Source: Myxococcales bacterium (GTDB taxonomy: Bacteria; Myxococcota_C; UBA6777). From it: a stretch of 6,311 bases of DNA. The stretch lies in assembly GCA_027005175.1 (NCBI GenBank), contig JALTMC010000229.1:1-6311 (forward strand), in the 5' to 3' direction. Every line of letters begins with the position of its first letter. Within the stretch, counting starts at the first letter, position 1. Position numbers and translations under genes: made by a program. The notes beneath the pieces were generated by a model, which was not told the DNA's origin, ran no database searches, and was given only the letters and a program-made list of their open reading frames with translations. Of the stretch, positions 1 to 6,186 are shown piece by piece.

Positions 1-1293
1 AAATCGGAATTAACTGAAGAAACAGCGAAATCGACGAGAAAAAAAACAACCTCATCCGAGACACTGGAAGCCAAAGAGCCAGCAAAAGTGACAAAGGACC
101 CAGGTGATAAGGCCACAAAAGAAGCGGTCGAATCCACTCGAACAACAACACAACAATCGGTCCACTCTGTGGAGGGAGCAGCGAAAGTAACGGAAGAGAG
201 TACGCCTGCGGAAAAGGTAACGAAAGAAGAGACCGGCTCTACCCAAGCAACAGAGGGCGTGAAGAAGGACAAAGGCACAAAGAAGCGGCACAAAGGCCCG
301 TTGCCGCCATCGCTGGTGTCACGCCCTGGACACCTGAAGACCCCACCCACAGAACTCGATATCCGTGTCGTTATCGATAAGCTTTTGCTCGACGATAACG
401 GCAAGCGCGAATATCACAAACAACTTGTAAAGATCACCAACAACCTGAAAGCCTTTGGGGTTATCAATGAAAATGGGATCCAGGTGCGAGGTTGGATGGT
501 TGGGCACCTGCGCGGTATCGATGGACTGTTCGTATATTACTGCTTGATGAATCATGACCTGAACTATGACCAAATCGTGGAATTGGTCGAATACCTTGTA
601 GACCACAATGTCATCCAGCAAAAGCTGGATCGCAAAAACTACGAAAAAAAACGCGAATGGATCCGGACTCGTTTACGAGAGCGTCGATATGAAGGCGATA
701 CGGTGACTTGGGACGATATCGAGGCAGAGTACGACCGTAAATTCCCCTACCCCCTCACGGATATCGAAAAGATACATCAGGAGTTTCTAGGTTATCTACC
801 TCACCCAGAGTTGCATGGTGGCAAACGGCCCAAAACGGTGTGGAGCATCCTAGAGAACGAGCGATATTCCTTTATGGACTTTGTGGAACGCTACAAACTG
901 GAAGAAGAGGAAGGTAGCCTGTTTAGCTACCTGTCGCGAATAATGAAGACCGCCAAGATGCTATTTGAAGTCACTGGCGTTCCAGAGTTTTTCCGCCTGG
1001 AAATGAGTGTCCGCAGCCGTATGGCTGTCGTCGATGACCGAATCATCGAAAACCTCTGGGGAACCATGAAAAACCGAGCCTTGGCTCGACCTCTCAAACC
1101 CCTTGTAGCTCCCATCACCAACACAGAAGAAGAGCCTGACCAAGCAGGAGACACAGAAACCACCGAAGGAAATCAAGAAACAGATGACGCTAAAAACTCC
1201 GAGAACTCCGAGGGAGCCGAGGAGTCCCCGAACTCCGAGGGAGCCGAGAACTCCGAGGGAGCCGAGAACTCCGAGGGAAGAGAGTCTACGTGA
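1..1293 (+). CDS. C-terminal part of a probable DUF3516-type superfamily II helicase protein (5' end outside window)
   Basis: The frame is open from the first base to the TGA at 1291-1293, so 430 residues are visible and the true start is probably upstream. A GTG at 88 has no convincing Shine-Dalgarno and lies inside low-complexity sequence. Visible residues 1-100 are a hydrophilic linker rich in Lys, Thr, Glu and Ser. Residues from about 115 to 340 look like a folded, mostly helical domain. The stretch at about 245-335 (a YPLTDIEKIHQEF-like segment, then WSILENERYSFMDFVERYKL, then an EEGSLFSYLSRIMKTAKML-like segment) resembles the conserved end of DUF3516, the C-terminal module of DExH helicases best known from Actinobacteria. 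The last 60 or so residues are acidic and repetitive (NSEGAE). The helicase motor itself would lie to the left and is not seen here. The family assignment is from remembered motif similarity; a stand-alone protein of unknown function is the alternative. Confidence 0.75.
   Translation, partial: KSELTEETAKSTRKKTTSSETLEAKEPAKVTKDPGDKATKEAVESTRTTTQQSVHSVEGAAKVTEESTPAEKVTKEETGSTQATEGVKKDKGTKKRHKGPLPPSLVSRPGHLKTPPTELDIRVVIDKLLLDDNGKREYHKQLVKITNNLKAFGVINENGIQVRGWMVGHLRGIDGLFVYYCLMNHDLNYDQIVELVEYLVDHNVIQQKLDRKNYEKKREWIRTRLRERRYEGDTVTWDDIEAEYDRKFPYPLTDIEKIHQEFLGYLPHPELHGGKRPKTVWSILENERYSFMDFVERYKLEEEEGSLFSYLSRIMKTAKMLFEVTGVPEFFRLEMSVRSRMAVVDDRIIENLWGTMKNRALARPLKPLVAPITNTEEEPDQAGDTETTEGNQETDDAKNSENSEGAEESPNSEGAENSEGAENSEGREST
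1204..1278 (+). repeat. 18-bp coding repeat (NSEGAE) at the end of the DUF3516-like gene
   Basis: The unit aactccgagggagccgag occurs exactly at 1204-1221, 1231-1248 and 1249-1266. A truncated 12-bp copy follows at 1267-1278, and 9 bp (1222-1230) separate the first two copies. It is in frame and encodes Asn-Ser-Glu-Gly-Ala-Glu, giving an acidic, probably disordered C-terminus. The perfect nucleotide identity points to recent slippage expansion. Confidence 0.9.
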
Positions 1294-1340
1294 AGCATCC
1301 TTTTGAGTCAGGTAGGGAATGTCACTTCCCCACAAGAAGA

Positions 1341-1369
1341 TTGACCCTGCGGTTTTGATTCGTTAGATT
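1341..1369 (+). promoter_or_regulatory. Candidate sigma-70-type promoter for the MopE/FGE lipoprotein gene
   Basis: TTGACC at 1341-1346 matches the -35 consensus at 5 of 6 positions. TAGATT at 1364-1369 matches the -10 consensus at 4 of 6. The spacer is exactly 17 bp. It sits about 30 bp upstream of the start codon in the only gap before this gene. The call rests on consensus matching only. Confidence 0.5.
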
Positions 1370-1385
1370 GGAGATCGTTACGAAA

Positions 1386-1391
1386 GAAGGA
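1386..1391 (+). promoter_or_regulatory. Ribosome binding site deciding the start of the lipoprotein gene
   Basis: The purine run GAAGGA at 1386-1391 touches the upstream ATG at 1391, leaving no spacer for that start. It lies 8 nt before the in-frame ATG at 1400, a normal distance. The start at 1400 is therefore preferred. Confidence 0.6.
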
Positions 1392-1399
1392 TGGATTTC

Positions 1400-2755
1400 A
1401 TGTGGTTCAAAGGTTTACGTATTTCTGCTTGGTTTGTTGTGGGATTGAGTTGGGTTGTCTTGTACGGTTGTGTTGGTAACACTCCGCTGCGAAATGGGTT
1501 GCCTTGTCGCTCTGATGCTGACTGCAAAGGCCCTGGATTTCAACTCTTTTGTGGGATCAATCGAATCTGCAAAGCAGAGTCTTGCACTGCTGGAGCCTCT
1601 CGTAAGTGTTTTACAGGAGAACGTGGTTGCCAAGAGGATGGAACAGCGTGCAAAGGGGTTTGTGAGGCCGGAACCCAAAGTTGCGTTGATACTTTTTGGA
1701 GTCTCTGTACCAACCAGAAACTTCCACAAGATGAGACATGTGATGGCAAAGACAACAACTGCGATGGTCGTGTTGATGAGAGCTTTCCCGAGCAGAAGAA
1801 GACCTGTGAATTTAAGAATCAAGCGGGCCAAGGGATTGGAGCAGGAGGTCAATTTTCTTGTGTGAGAGGTAAGTTGGTGTGTCAGGTCGATCAGGAAGTC
1901 ATCGTTCTGGCCAAAGAGCAGACCTTAAATATAGGCACACCCAGTTCGGATCCATCGAAACGATCAGGAGAGCCGAAAACGTACAACATAGACTTTACCT
2001 ACAACTATTCTTTGGGCCAGACAGAAGTCACGCAAAAGCAGTTTCAGGACCTCATGGGATACAATCCGTCCCAGAACAAAGGGACATCGCAGCCATCCGA
2101 CAACAAGCCTGTCAACAATATCAACTGGCACGAAGCTGCGGCATACACGGTGTTATTGTCGCGTAAGAACAAACTACAAACGTGCTTCAAATGTACACCC
2201 GATCCCCAGGAAGGTAAGGTTGAGGGTATAAAGTCTCAGCTTAAATGCGAGGTGGATGGTGCGCTGGTCTCCGAATCTCAGTATGTCACAGACTGCAAGG
2301 GATATCGTCTCCCCACCGAGACCGAGTGGATGTTTGGTTATCGGGCAGGAGAAAGTTACAAGTCCTACTACAATGGAGACCAGGTTCCGCCCAACGAAAA
2401 CGATCGCAATACTTGCTACAATGATAACAAACTCGACGTGATCGGTTGGTATTGCAAACAACAGGGAGATCAGCCCAACGAAGTGAAGAAAAAAGACCCC
2501 AATCGGTGGAAGCTATATGATTTAAGTGGAAATGTGGAAGAGTGGGTTTTTGATATTTACAGTGCTACTTTTGCGGGAAGCAGTCAAAACCGTATTGGTC
2601 CAGCACCATCCCAGCAAGACGAGCCTCGTGTGGTCAAAGGCGGCAGCTATGAATCCACACCAAGCCTATGCAGGGGTGCTAATCGCGAGCAAAAGAAGCC
2701 TTCAGAGCGAAGTCCATTGCGAGGATTTCGGATCGCTCGTACAATCCAAAAGTGA
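1400..2755 (+). CDS. Lipoprotein with MopE-type Cys/Asp motif and FGE-sulfatase (SUMF1-like) domain
   Basis: This is a 451-residue protein from the ATG at 1400; an in-frame ATG at 1391 would add three residues. Residues 1-23 form a signal peptide ending in the lipobox LYGC, so Cys24 should be lipidated and the protein exported to the envelope. A Cys-rich segment follows (about 30-110), leading to DETCDGKDNNCDGRVDE at 111-127, the putative metal-binding motif known from MopE-like proteins. From about 166 to the end there is an FGE-sulfatase fold with the marks LPTETEW (304-310), DLSGNVEEW (374-382), VVKGGSY and GFR (442-444). A Cys-containing insert precedes the LPTETEW motif. Of the two copper-binding catalytic cysteines of true FGE, the first aligns with Ser419 and only the second is kept (Cys424). 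Formylglycine-generating activity is therefore unlikely, and a binding or structural role is inferred. It lies upstream of, and co-oriented with, the kinase gene. Confidence 0.9.
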   Translation: MWFKGLRISAWFVVGLSWVVLYGCVGNTPLRNGLPCRSDADCKGPGFQLFCGINRICKAESCTAGASRKCFTGERGCQEDGTACKGVCEAGTQSCVDTFWSLCTNQKLPQDETCDGKDNNCDGRVDESFPEQKKTCEFKNQAGQGIGAGGQFSCVRGKLVCQVDQEVIVLAKEQTLNIGTPSSDPSKRSGEPKTYNIDFTYNYSLGQTEVTQKQFQDLMGYNPSQNKGTSQPSDNKPVNNINWHEAAAYTVLLSRKNKLQTCFKCTPDPQEGKVEGIKSQLKCEVDGALVSESQYVTDCKGYRLPTETEWMFGYRAGESYKSYYNGDQVPPNENDRNTCYNDNKLDVIGWYCKQQGDQPNEVKKKDPNRWKLYDLSGNVEEWVFDIYSATFAGSSQNRIGPAPSQQDEPRVVKGGSYESTPSLCRGANREQKKPSERSPLRGFRIARTIQK

Positions 2756-2797
2756 AGAGGGGACGTTATTAAGAAAAGTTCTGGCTGGGCTCACACA

Positions 2798-2904
2798 TAA
2801 GTTTCGCACGGCTCTTGTCAAAACTCGGAACTCCACAGAACGATCACGAGAGACGTAAGTTTCGCACGGCTCTGGTTAAAACTCGGAACTCCACGGAAAG
2901 ATCA
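2798..2904 (+). repeat. Pair of 49-bp direct repeats in the gap before the kinase gene
   Basis: Copy 1 is at 2798-2846 and copy 2 at 2856-2904, with a 58-bp period and a 9-bp separator. They are identical at 45 of 49 positions, differing only at repeat positions 19, 22, 40 and 44. Both begin TAAGTTTCGCACGGCTCT and end GATCA. Each contains a short inverted pair, AGTTT and AAACT, that could close a weak hairpin. The rest of the gap 2756-2908 shows no convincing promoter or intrinsic terminator. It may be a tandem duplication of a leader or operator; the function is unknown. Confidence 0.9.
2895..2900 (+). promoter_or_regulatory. Ribosome binding site of the kinase gene, inside repeat copy 2
   Basis: GGAAAG lies 8 nt before the ATG at 2909. 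In repeat copy 1 the same positions read AGAACG (2837-2842), so two of the four differences between the copies fall exactly in the ribosome binding site. Confidence 0.55.
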
Positions 2905-2908
2905 TAAG

Positions 2909-4891
2909 ATGCACCAAGTAGAGGAAAAACTGGATCATTGCCCCAAGTGTGATACGGATTTAACGCCATATCACGGGGTCGGCTCAATGCCGAGCTTTTG
3001 CCTACAATGCAAGTTTCCCCTGATGAAGGTTGCAGGGAAGTATCGCCTGCTCCAGATTGTTGGACAGGGGGCAGTGGGGACAGTCTATCTGGCCCGACAT
3101 GTAAAGCTCCGGCACAATGCCGATCGTGTGGTCAAAGTGATCAAAGAAGAGATGCTCAAGACCAGCACAACGGTTCAACGCTTTTTCCGTGAGGTACAGG
3201 TGACGGCTGAGTTGTCTGAAAGCAATGACCACATTGTACGGATCTACGATGACTTTGGTGAGCTTCCACATCTCGGATATTTTTATGTCATGGAGTTCAT
3301 TCGTGGCATGTCAGTGCGACAATTCATCCAAAAGCAGACACATCTTCCCCCTTTGGAGTGGTGCGTGGATATCATGGGTCAACTCAGCGATGCCTTACAC
3401 ACGGCTCACATGGCGGGTGTGATCCACAGGGATTTAAAGCCCGACAATATGATGTTGATGACAAAAGGAGCACATGACAGTTACTTGAAAGTGTTGGACT
3501 GGGGTATCGCGAAGCCCCTTACGGAAAACATCGATGTGAACTTAACCCAGGGTTTGGTGGGAACACCACACTACATGGCACCCGAGCAAGCCATGAACCT
3601 GGAGATCGACGCACGCACAGACATCTACGCCATGTCAGTGATCTTCTATGAGCTGCTGACAGGCATTAATCCTTTTGTCGCAGCGACAGGCAAAAAAGGT
3701 CACAGCCATGATTCGATGGTAGATCTTATCAATGCCCAGCTGTACAAAGAGCCACCTCCCATCCATGAGATCTTACCCCAACGTCAAGATGTATCACCTG
3801 CTTTAGAGGCTGTACTCTTCAAAGCGTTAGAGAAGAAACCAAAAGATCGCTACAACAATGTGTTGGAGTTTTGGGATGCCATTCAGGAGGCCACAGGCTT
3901 CAGTGCCACAACACCCACATCCCACTTAACAGCCTCCACAACCTCCCAACCCTCGCTCCTCCCTCCGGCGATCGCCAACCCAAGCATGATAACACCTGTA
4001 CCCACAGGGCAATACTCAAAACAGCATATCGGAAAGAGCCTACCCAACCAAGTTGATACAGAGGCCCCATCTCAGGCTCTCGCTGATGCTGCTCGCTCCG
4101 GAAACCCCCTGGCCCACCAAGATTCATGGCAAGAGACAGCTATGTTTCCCCTGGAAAAAGAGACCACCAGAAATTGGAGCAGCATCATCGGCATCGCTCT
4201 GACTGCTGTTTTGGTGTTGAGTGTGGGAACCTGGGGCTGGCTTCAGAGTCGATCGCAAAAACGATCGAAGCAAAAGCAATCCTCCCAACAAGTCGAGGGA
4301 AACACACCAAAGCCCATGGCTCCCATTCGACCGAAGGCCCGCCCGCAACGCATTGCCGCGCTCACACCAACTCACAAAAAACAGCCTACCGGCTCCCTAC
4401 CACGAGTTCGCCCACAACGCGCTGCCGTTGTCACACCACCCATTGCCAACGATGCAGGCTCAGAAGTATCTGATGAAGGTGACGACTCTCCCGTTGAACC
4501 CAAAGCCCGACGCCGCACAAGAAGACGACGTCGCACAAGAAAACGACGTCGCACAAGAAGGCAGCGTCGCACAAGAAGACGACGCTTTCAGCGTGTGGTC
4601 GTACGCAGACCTGTTCCGGTCCGCCCTGCCTCTCCTTGTTCTCAAGGATGGAGACCCGTTCGGATTAGGCCCTTCTTAAGTAGCAACGCTGAGATCACGA
4701 CAGAGGGTGGTACGTGGAAAAGGATCTCCTCTCGTTTCATTTGTGTCTCCACACAAACCCGACGAATAAGTATTGTTCAAGAAGGATATGCCCTATGTAT
4801 TTTCCGTGTTCCTCAACGTTCCACCATTCGGGTCCGACTCCTCTCTGCCGACAAGGGCGGAATCTCCGCTTCCAATTGTTTAAGGAGGTAG
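2909..4891 (+). CDS. Membrane-anchored Hanks-type Ser/Thr protein kinase with N-terminal zinc ribbon
   Basis: This 660-residue protein should phosphorylate proteins on Ser/Thr at the inner face of the cytoplasmic membrane. CPKC (11-14) and CLQC (31-34) form a zinc-ribbon-like knuckle pair. The kinase domain runs from about 44 to 330. It has the glycine loop GQGAVGTVYLA (52-62), ATP lysine K76, alpha-C glutamate E95, catalytic HRDLKPDN (173-180), a DWG in place of DFG (197-199), activation-loop threonines T213 and T219, and APE (224-226). All catalytic residues are present, so it should be active. A Ser/Thr/Pro-rich linker leads to one membrane helix at about 426-446. The 210-residue tail starts with basic residues, has an Arg-rich repeat at 535-558, and ends in a small uncharacterised domain with a few cysteines. 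The tail is expected outside the membrane if the kinase is inside. Transcription may start upstream of the lipoprotein gene, since no clear promoter is seen in the 153-bp gap. The tail function is not known. Confidence 0.95.
   Translation: MHQVEEKLDHCPKCDTDLTPYHGVGSMPSFCLQCKFPLMKVAGKYRLLQIVGQGAVGTVYLARHVKLRHNADRVVKVIKEEMLKTSTTVQRFFREVQVTAELSESNDHIVRIYDDFGELPHLGYFYVMEFIRGMSVRQFIQKQTHLPPLEWCVDIMGQLSDALHTAHMAGVIHRDLKPDNMMLMTKGAHDSYLKVLDWGIAKPLTENIDVNLTQGLVGTPHYMAPEQAMNLEIDARTDIYAMSVIFYELLTGINPFVAATGKKGHSHDSMVDLINAQLYKEPPPIHEILPQRQDVSPALEAVLFKALEKKPKDRYNNVLEFWDAIQEATGFSATTPTSHLTASTTSQPSLLPPAIANPSMITPVPTGQYSKQHIGKSLPNQVDTEAPSQALADAARSGNPLAHQDSWQETAMFPLEKETTRNWSSIIGIALTAVLVLSVGTWGWLQSRSQKRSKQKQSSQQVEGNTPKPMAPIRPKARPQRIAALTPTHKKQPTGSLPRVRPQRAAVVTPPIANDAGSEVSDEGDDSPVEPKARRRTRRRRRTRKRRRTRRQRRTRRRRFQRVVVRRPVPVRPASPCSQGWRPVRIRPFLSSNAEITTEGGTWKRISSRFICVSTQTRRISIVQEGYALCIFRVPQRSTIRVRLLSADKGGISASNCLRR
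4511..4582 (+). repeat. Four-copy 18-bp tandem repeat encoding an Arg-rich run in the kinase tail
   Basis: Units lie at 4511-4528, 4529-4546, 4547-4564 and 4565-4582, each close to CGTCGCACAAGAAGACGA. In the kinase frame they encode RRTRRR, RRTRKR, RRTRRQ and RRTRRR (residues 535-558). Read one frame over, the same DNA gives an acidic AQEDDV-like repeat. The copies differ by one to a few bases each, so this is older than a fresh slippage event. Confidence 0.9.
4882..4888 (+). promoter_or_regulatory. Strong Shine-Dalgarno abutting the kinase stop codon
   Basis: AAGGAGG at 4882-4888 is a near-perfect anti-16S match, immediately followed by the kinase stop TAG (4889-4891). It lies 8 nt before the GTG at 4897. 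This fixes the start of the next gene and implies translational coupling. Confidence 0.85.
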
Positions 4892-4896
4892 TCAAA

Positions 4897-5985
4897 GTGT
4901 GTGCTCGAATCCCCTGCTCATGCAACTATCGAACTTTCGCGACATGGATTACTTTCGTTATGTTTTCTGGGATGGTATGGCCTAGCCTGGGTTCATTGGC
5001 CTGGGCACAGAGCGTCAATTGTGGACAACTGTTTCAGGCCAAAAAATACCTCACAGCGGCAGAGTGTTTTCAGAAGAAAGCAAGCAAGATGCCTTCTGCA
5101 TTACAGCTTTCAAAGATCCAGCGCTATCTGAAAGGTCAGACCATTCGCAACGCATCTTTGGCCTTTCAAAAAGCGGCGAGTTTGCAACAAAATATAGAGG
5201 TCGCAGCTTATCGTCGAGAACAAGCCGTTAGGATGTTGCGGCAGTATCTCAAGGAAGATCTTTGTCAGAAAAAATATTTATGTCGGCAGGCTCGGGGCAA
5301 TATTTTGGAATTGCTCCATCTGATCAAATACACCCCGCTGTCTATCATCACGGCACCCGGACAGCGTGCAACGGTAAAGGTCACTGGGTATCAGTATAAG
5401 ATCCAACATATCTCACCCCCCCAATGGAACAAATCGGTTCGTCCAGGACGATTTCGCATCGAAGTTCGTTATGAAAATGGCAAGGTGGTTCGTAAGCAGG
5501 TGATTGTTTCTCCCGGCCAGGCCCGTACAGTGACTCTGTTGGGAGCGGTTCTTACACGAAAGACTCCCACACCCTTGAAAGTGCAGAGAAGATCAAGCGC
5601 AGTCCCCTGGATTGTTCTGGCCTCTGGCCTGGTGCTCGCTGGCAGCGGTGGTGCTTTGCTAGGCCTTGGTGTCACCAAAACAGGAGAGCGGGATAAACTC
5701 GCAAAGGACCTTGCTCAAGAGGCGGCAAACAAAAACGCCACGGAACGTTTAGCAATGGTCGCTGCAAATGAGACTCAAACCCGCATCAAGCAAATGGACA
5801 ACGCACACCAAACGGCTGCCACAACGCTGCCAATGGGCTGGACTCTTGCAGGTGTTGGCCTTGCAACCGTTGCCACAAGCATCGTGCTGTTTTTTGTGAT
5901 GCAACCCAAAGCAGCCCCCAAAACAACCACTCTACCCACTCACTCCCAAACCAGCCCCATGGCTCATATCCTCACACAAGATTAA
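4897..5985 (+). CDS. Exported TPR/PEGA-like protein with two C-terminal membrane helices
   Basis: The protein has 362 residues from GTG at 4897, chosen because AAGGAGG lies 8 nt upstream and the product then begins with a clean signal peptide. The frame is open further left, but only across the kinase 3' end. The signal peptide has a hydrophobic core at about 14-35 and a likely cleavage after AWA (35-37). Residues 43-135 are helical with TPR-like character (CGQLFQAKKYLTAAECF). Residues 146-216 are beta-rich and resemble a PEGA-like surface domain. Membrane helices lie at about 237-259 and 313-335, joined by a charged, probably coiled-coil loop. After signal cleavage the N-terminal domains would be periplasmic, the loop (260-312) cytoplasmic and the Thr/Pro-rich tail periplasmic. 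This architecture is familiar beside kinases in Myxococcota. It starts 5 nt after the kinase stop, so it is co-expressed with the kinase; the loop could be a phosphorylation target. The PEGA assignment is tentative. Confidence 0.85.
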   Translation: MCARIPCSCNYRTFATWITFVMFSGMVWPSLGSLAWAQSVNCGQLFQAKKYLTAAECFQKKASKMPSALQLSKIQRYLKGQTIRNASLAFQKAASLQQNIEVAAYRREQAVRMLRQYLKEDLCQKKYLCRQARGNILELLHLIKYTPLSIITAPGQRATVKVTGYQYKIQHISPPQWNKSVRPGRFRIEVRYENGKVVRKQVIVSPGQARTVTLLGAVLTRKTPTPLKVQRRSSAVPWIVLASGLVLAGSGGALLGLGVTKTGERDKLAKDLAQEAANKNATERLAMVAANETQTRIKQMDNAHQTAATTLPMGWTLAGVGLATVATSIVLFFVMQPKAAPKTTTLPTHSQTSPMAHILTQD

Positions 5986-6010
5986 CAACCTGCCCTCCAC
6001 TCAAAACACA

Positions 6011-6093
6011 GATTTACACGATTTTTTCTTACCACAAGAAGAGACATTCTTTGCTTTTCTCCTCTTGCCATCGCAAAAAGTTTCGTGTAAATC
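6011..6093. other. Long imperfect hairpin, possible terminator or structured RNA
   Basis: GATTTACACGA (6011-6021) is the exact reverse complement of TCGTGTAAATC (6083-6093). Nested inside, CAAGAAGAG (6035-6043) pairs with CTCCTCTTG (6059-6067) at 8 of 9 positions around a 15-nt loop. T and A runs between the two stems (6022-6027 and 6075-6079) could also pair. The structure begins 26 bp after the stop of the TPR/PEGA-like gene. It is not a classic intrinsic terminator, as there is no T tract straight after the stem. Little else is seen in the 201-bp gap 5986-6186. Confidence 0.55.
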
Positions 6094-6113
6094 GTAGTGG
6101 CCCAAAAACAAAG

Positions 6114-6145
6114 AAACGTTTTATTCTCATGTTGATAAACTGTTT
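6114..6145. promoter_or_regulatory. Two small palindromes upstream of the last gene, possible operator
   Basis: AAACGTTT (6114-6121) and AAACTGTTT (6137-6145) are both perfect small palindromes, with centres about 23.5 bp apart, close to two helical turns. In an AT-rich gap such words can occur by chance. No confident -35/-10 pair was found nearby. Confidence 0.2.
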
Positions 6146-6171
6146 CTTTTCTCAAATTGGTACGACTGAAA

Positions 6172-6177
6172 AAGGAG
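6172..6177 (+). promoter_or_regulatory. Ribosome binding site of the right-edge lipoprotein gene
   Basis: AAGGAG lies 9 nt before the ATG at 6187, a standard Shine-Dalgarno placement. It supports the start of this truncated gene. Confidence 0.75.
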
Positions 6178-6186
6178 TCTGAACGT

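Noticed and set aside
1315-1330. GGGAA/TTCCC hairpin after the first gene as a terminator
   Set aside because: The stem is only 5 bp, the loop is 6 nt, and no T tract follows.
961-1335. Minus-strand open frame with GVLGSLGVLG-type repeats
   Set aside because: It is the antisense reading of the NSEGAE repeat of the DUF3516-like gene, with no start signal of its own.
2790-2825. Minus-strand promoter with TTGACA in repeat copy 1
   Set aside because: The -35 word is perfect, but no adequate -10 box lies at the right distance and there is no minus-strand gene for it to serve.
2798-2904. CRISPR-like array or mobile-element ends at the 49-bp repeats
   Set aside because: There are only two imperfect copies with a 9-bp separator, and no cas, transposase or terminal inverted repeat is nearby.
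4221-4679. 152-codon open frame within the kinase tail
   Set aside because: It overlaps a well-supported gene, has no start signal, and its regular composition follows from the 18-bp repeat in the kinase frame.
4714-4896. Leftward extension of the TPR/PEGA-like gene to an ATG at 4714
   Set aside because: It overlaps the kinase 3' end in another frame, has no good ribosome binding site, and would bury the clear signal peptide that begins at 4897.
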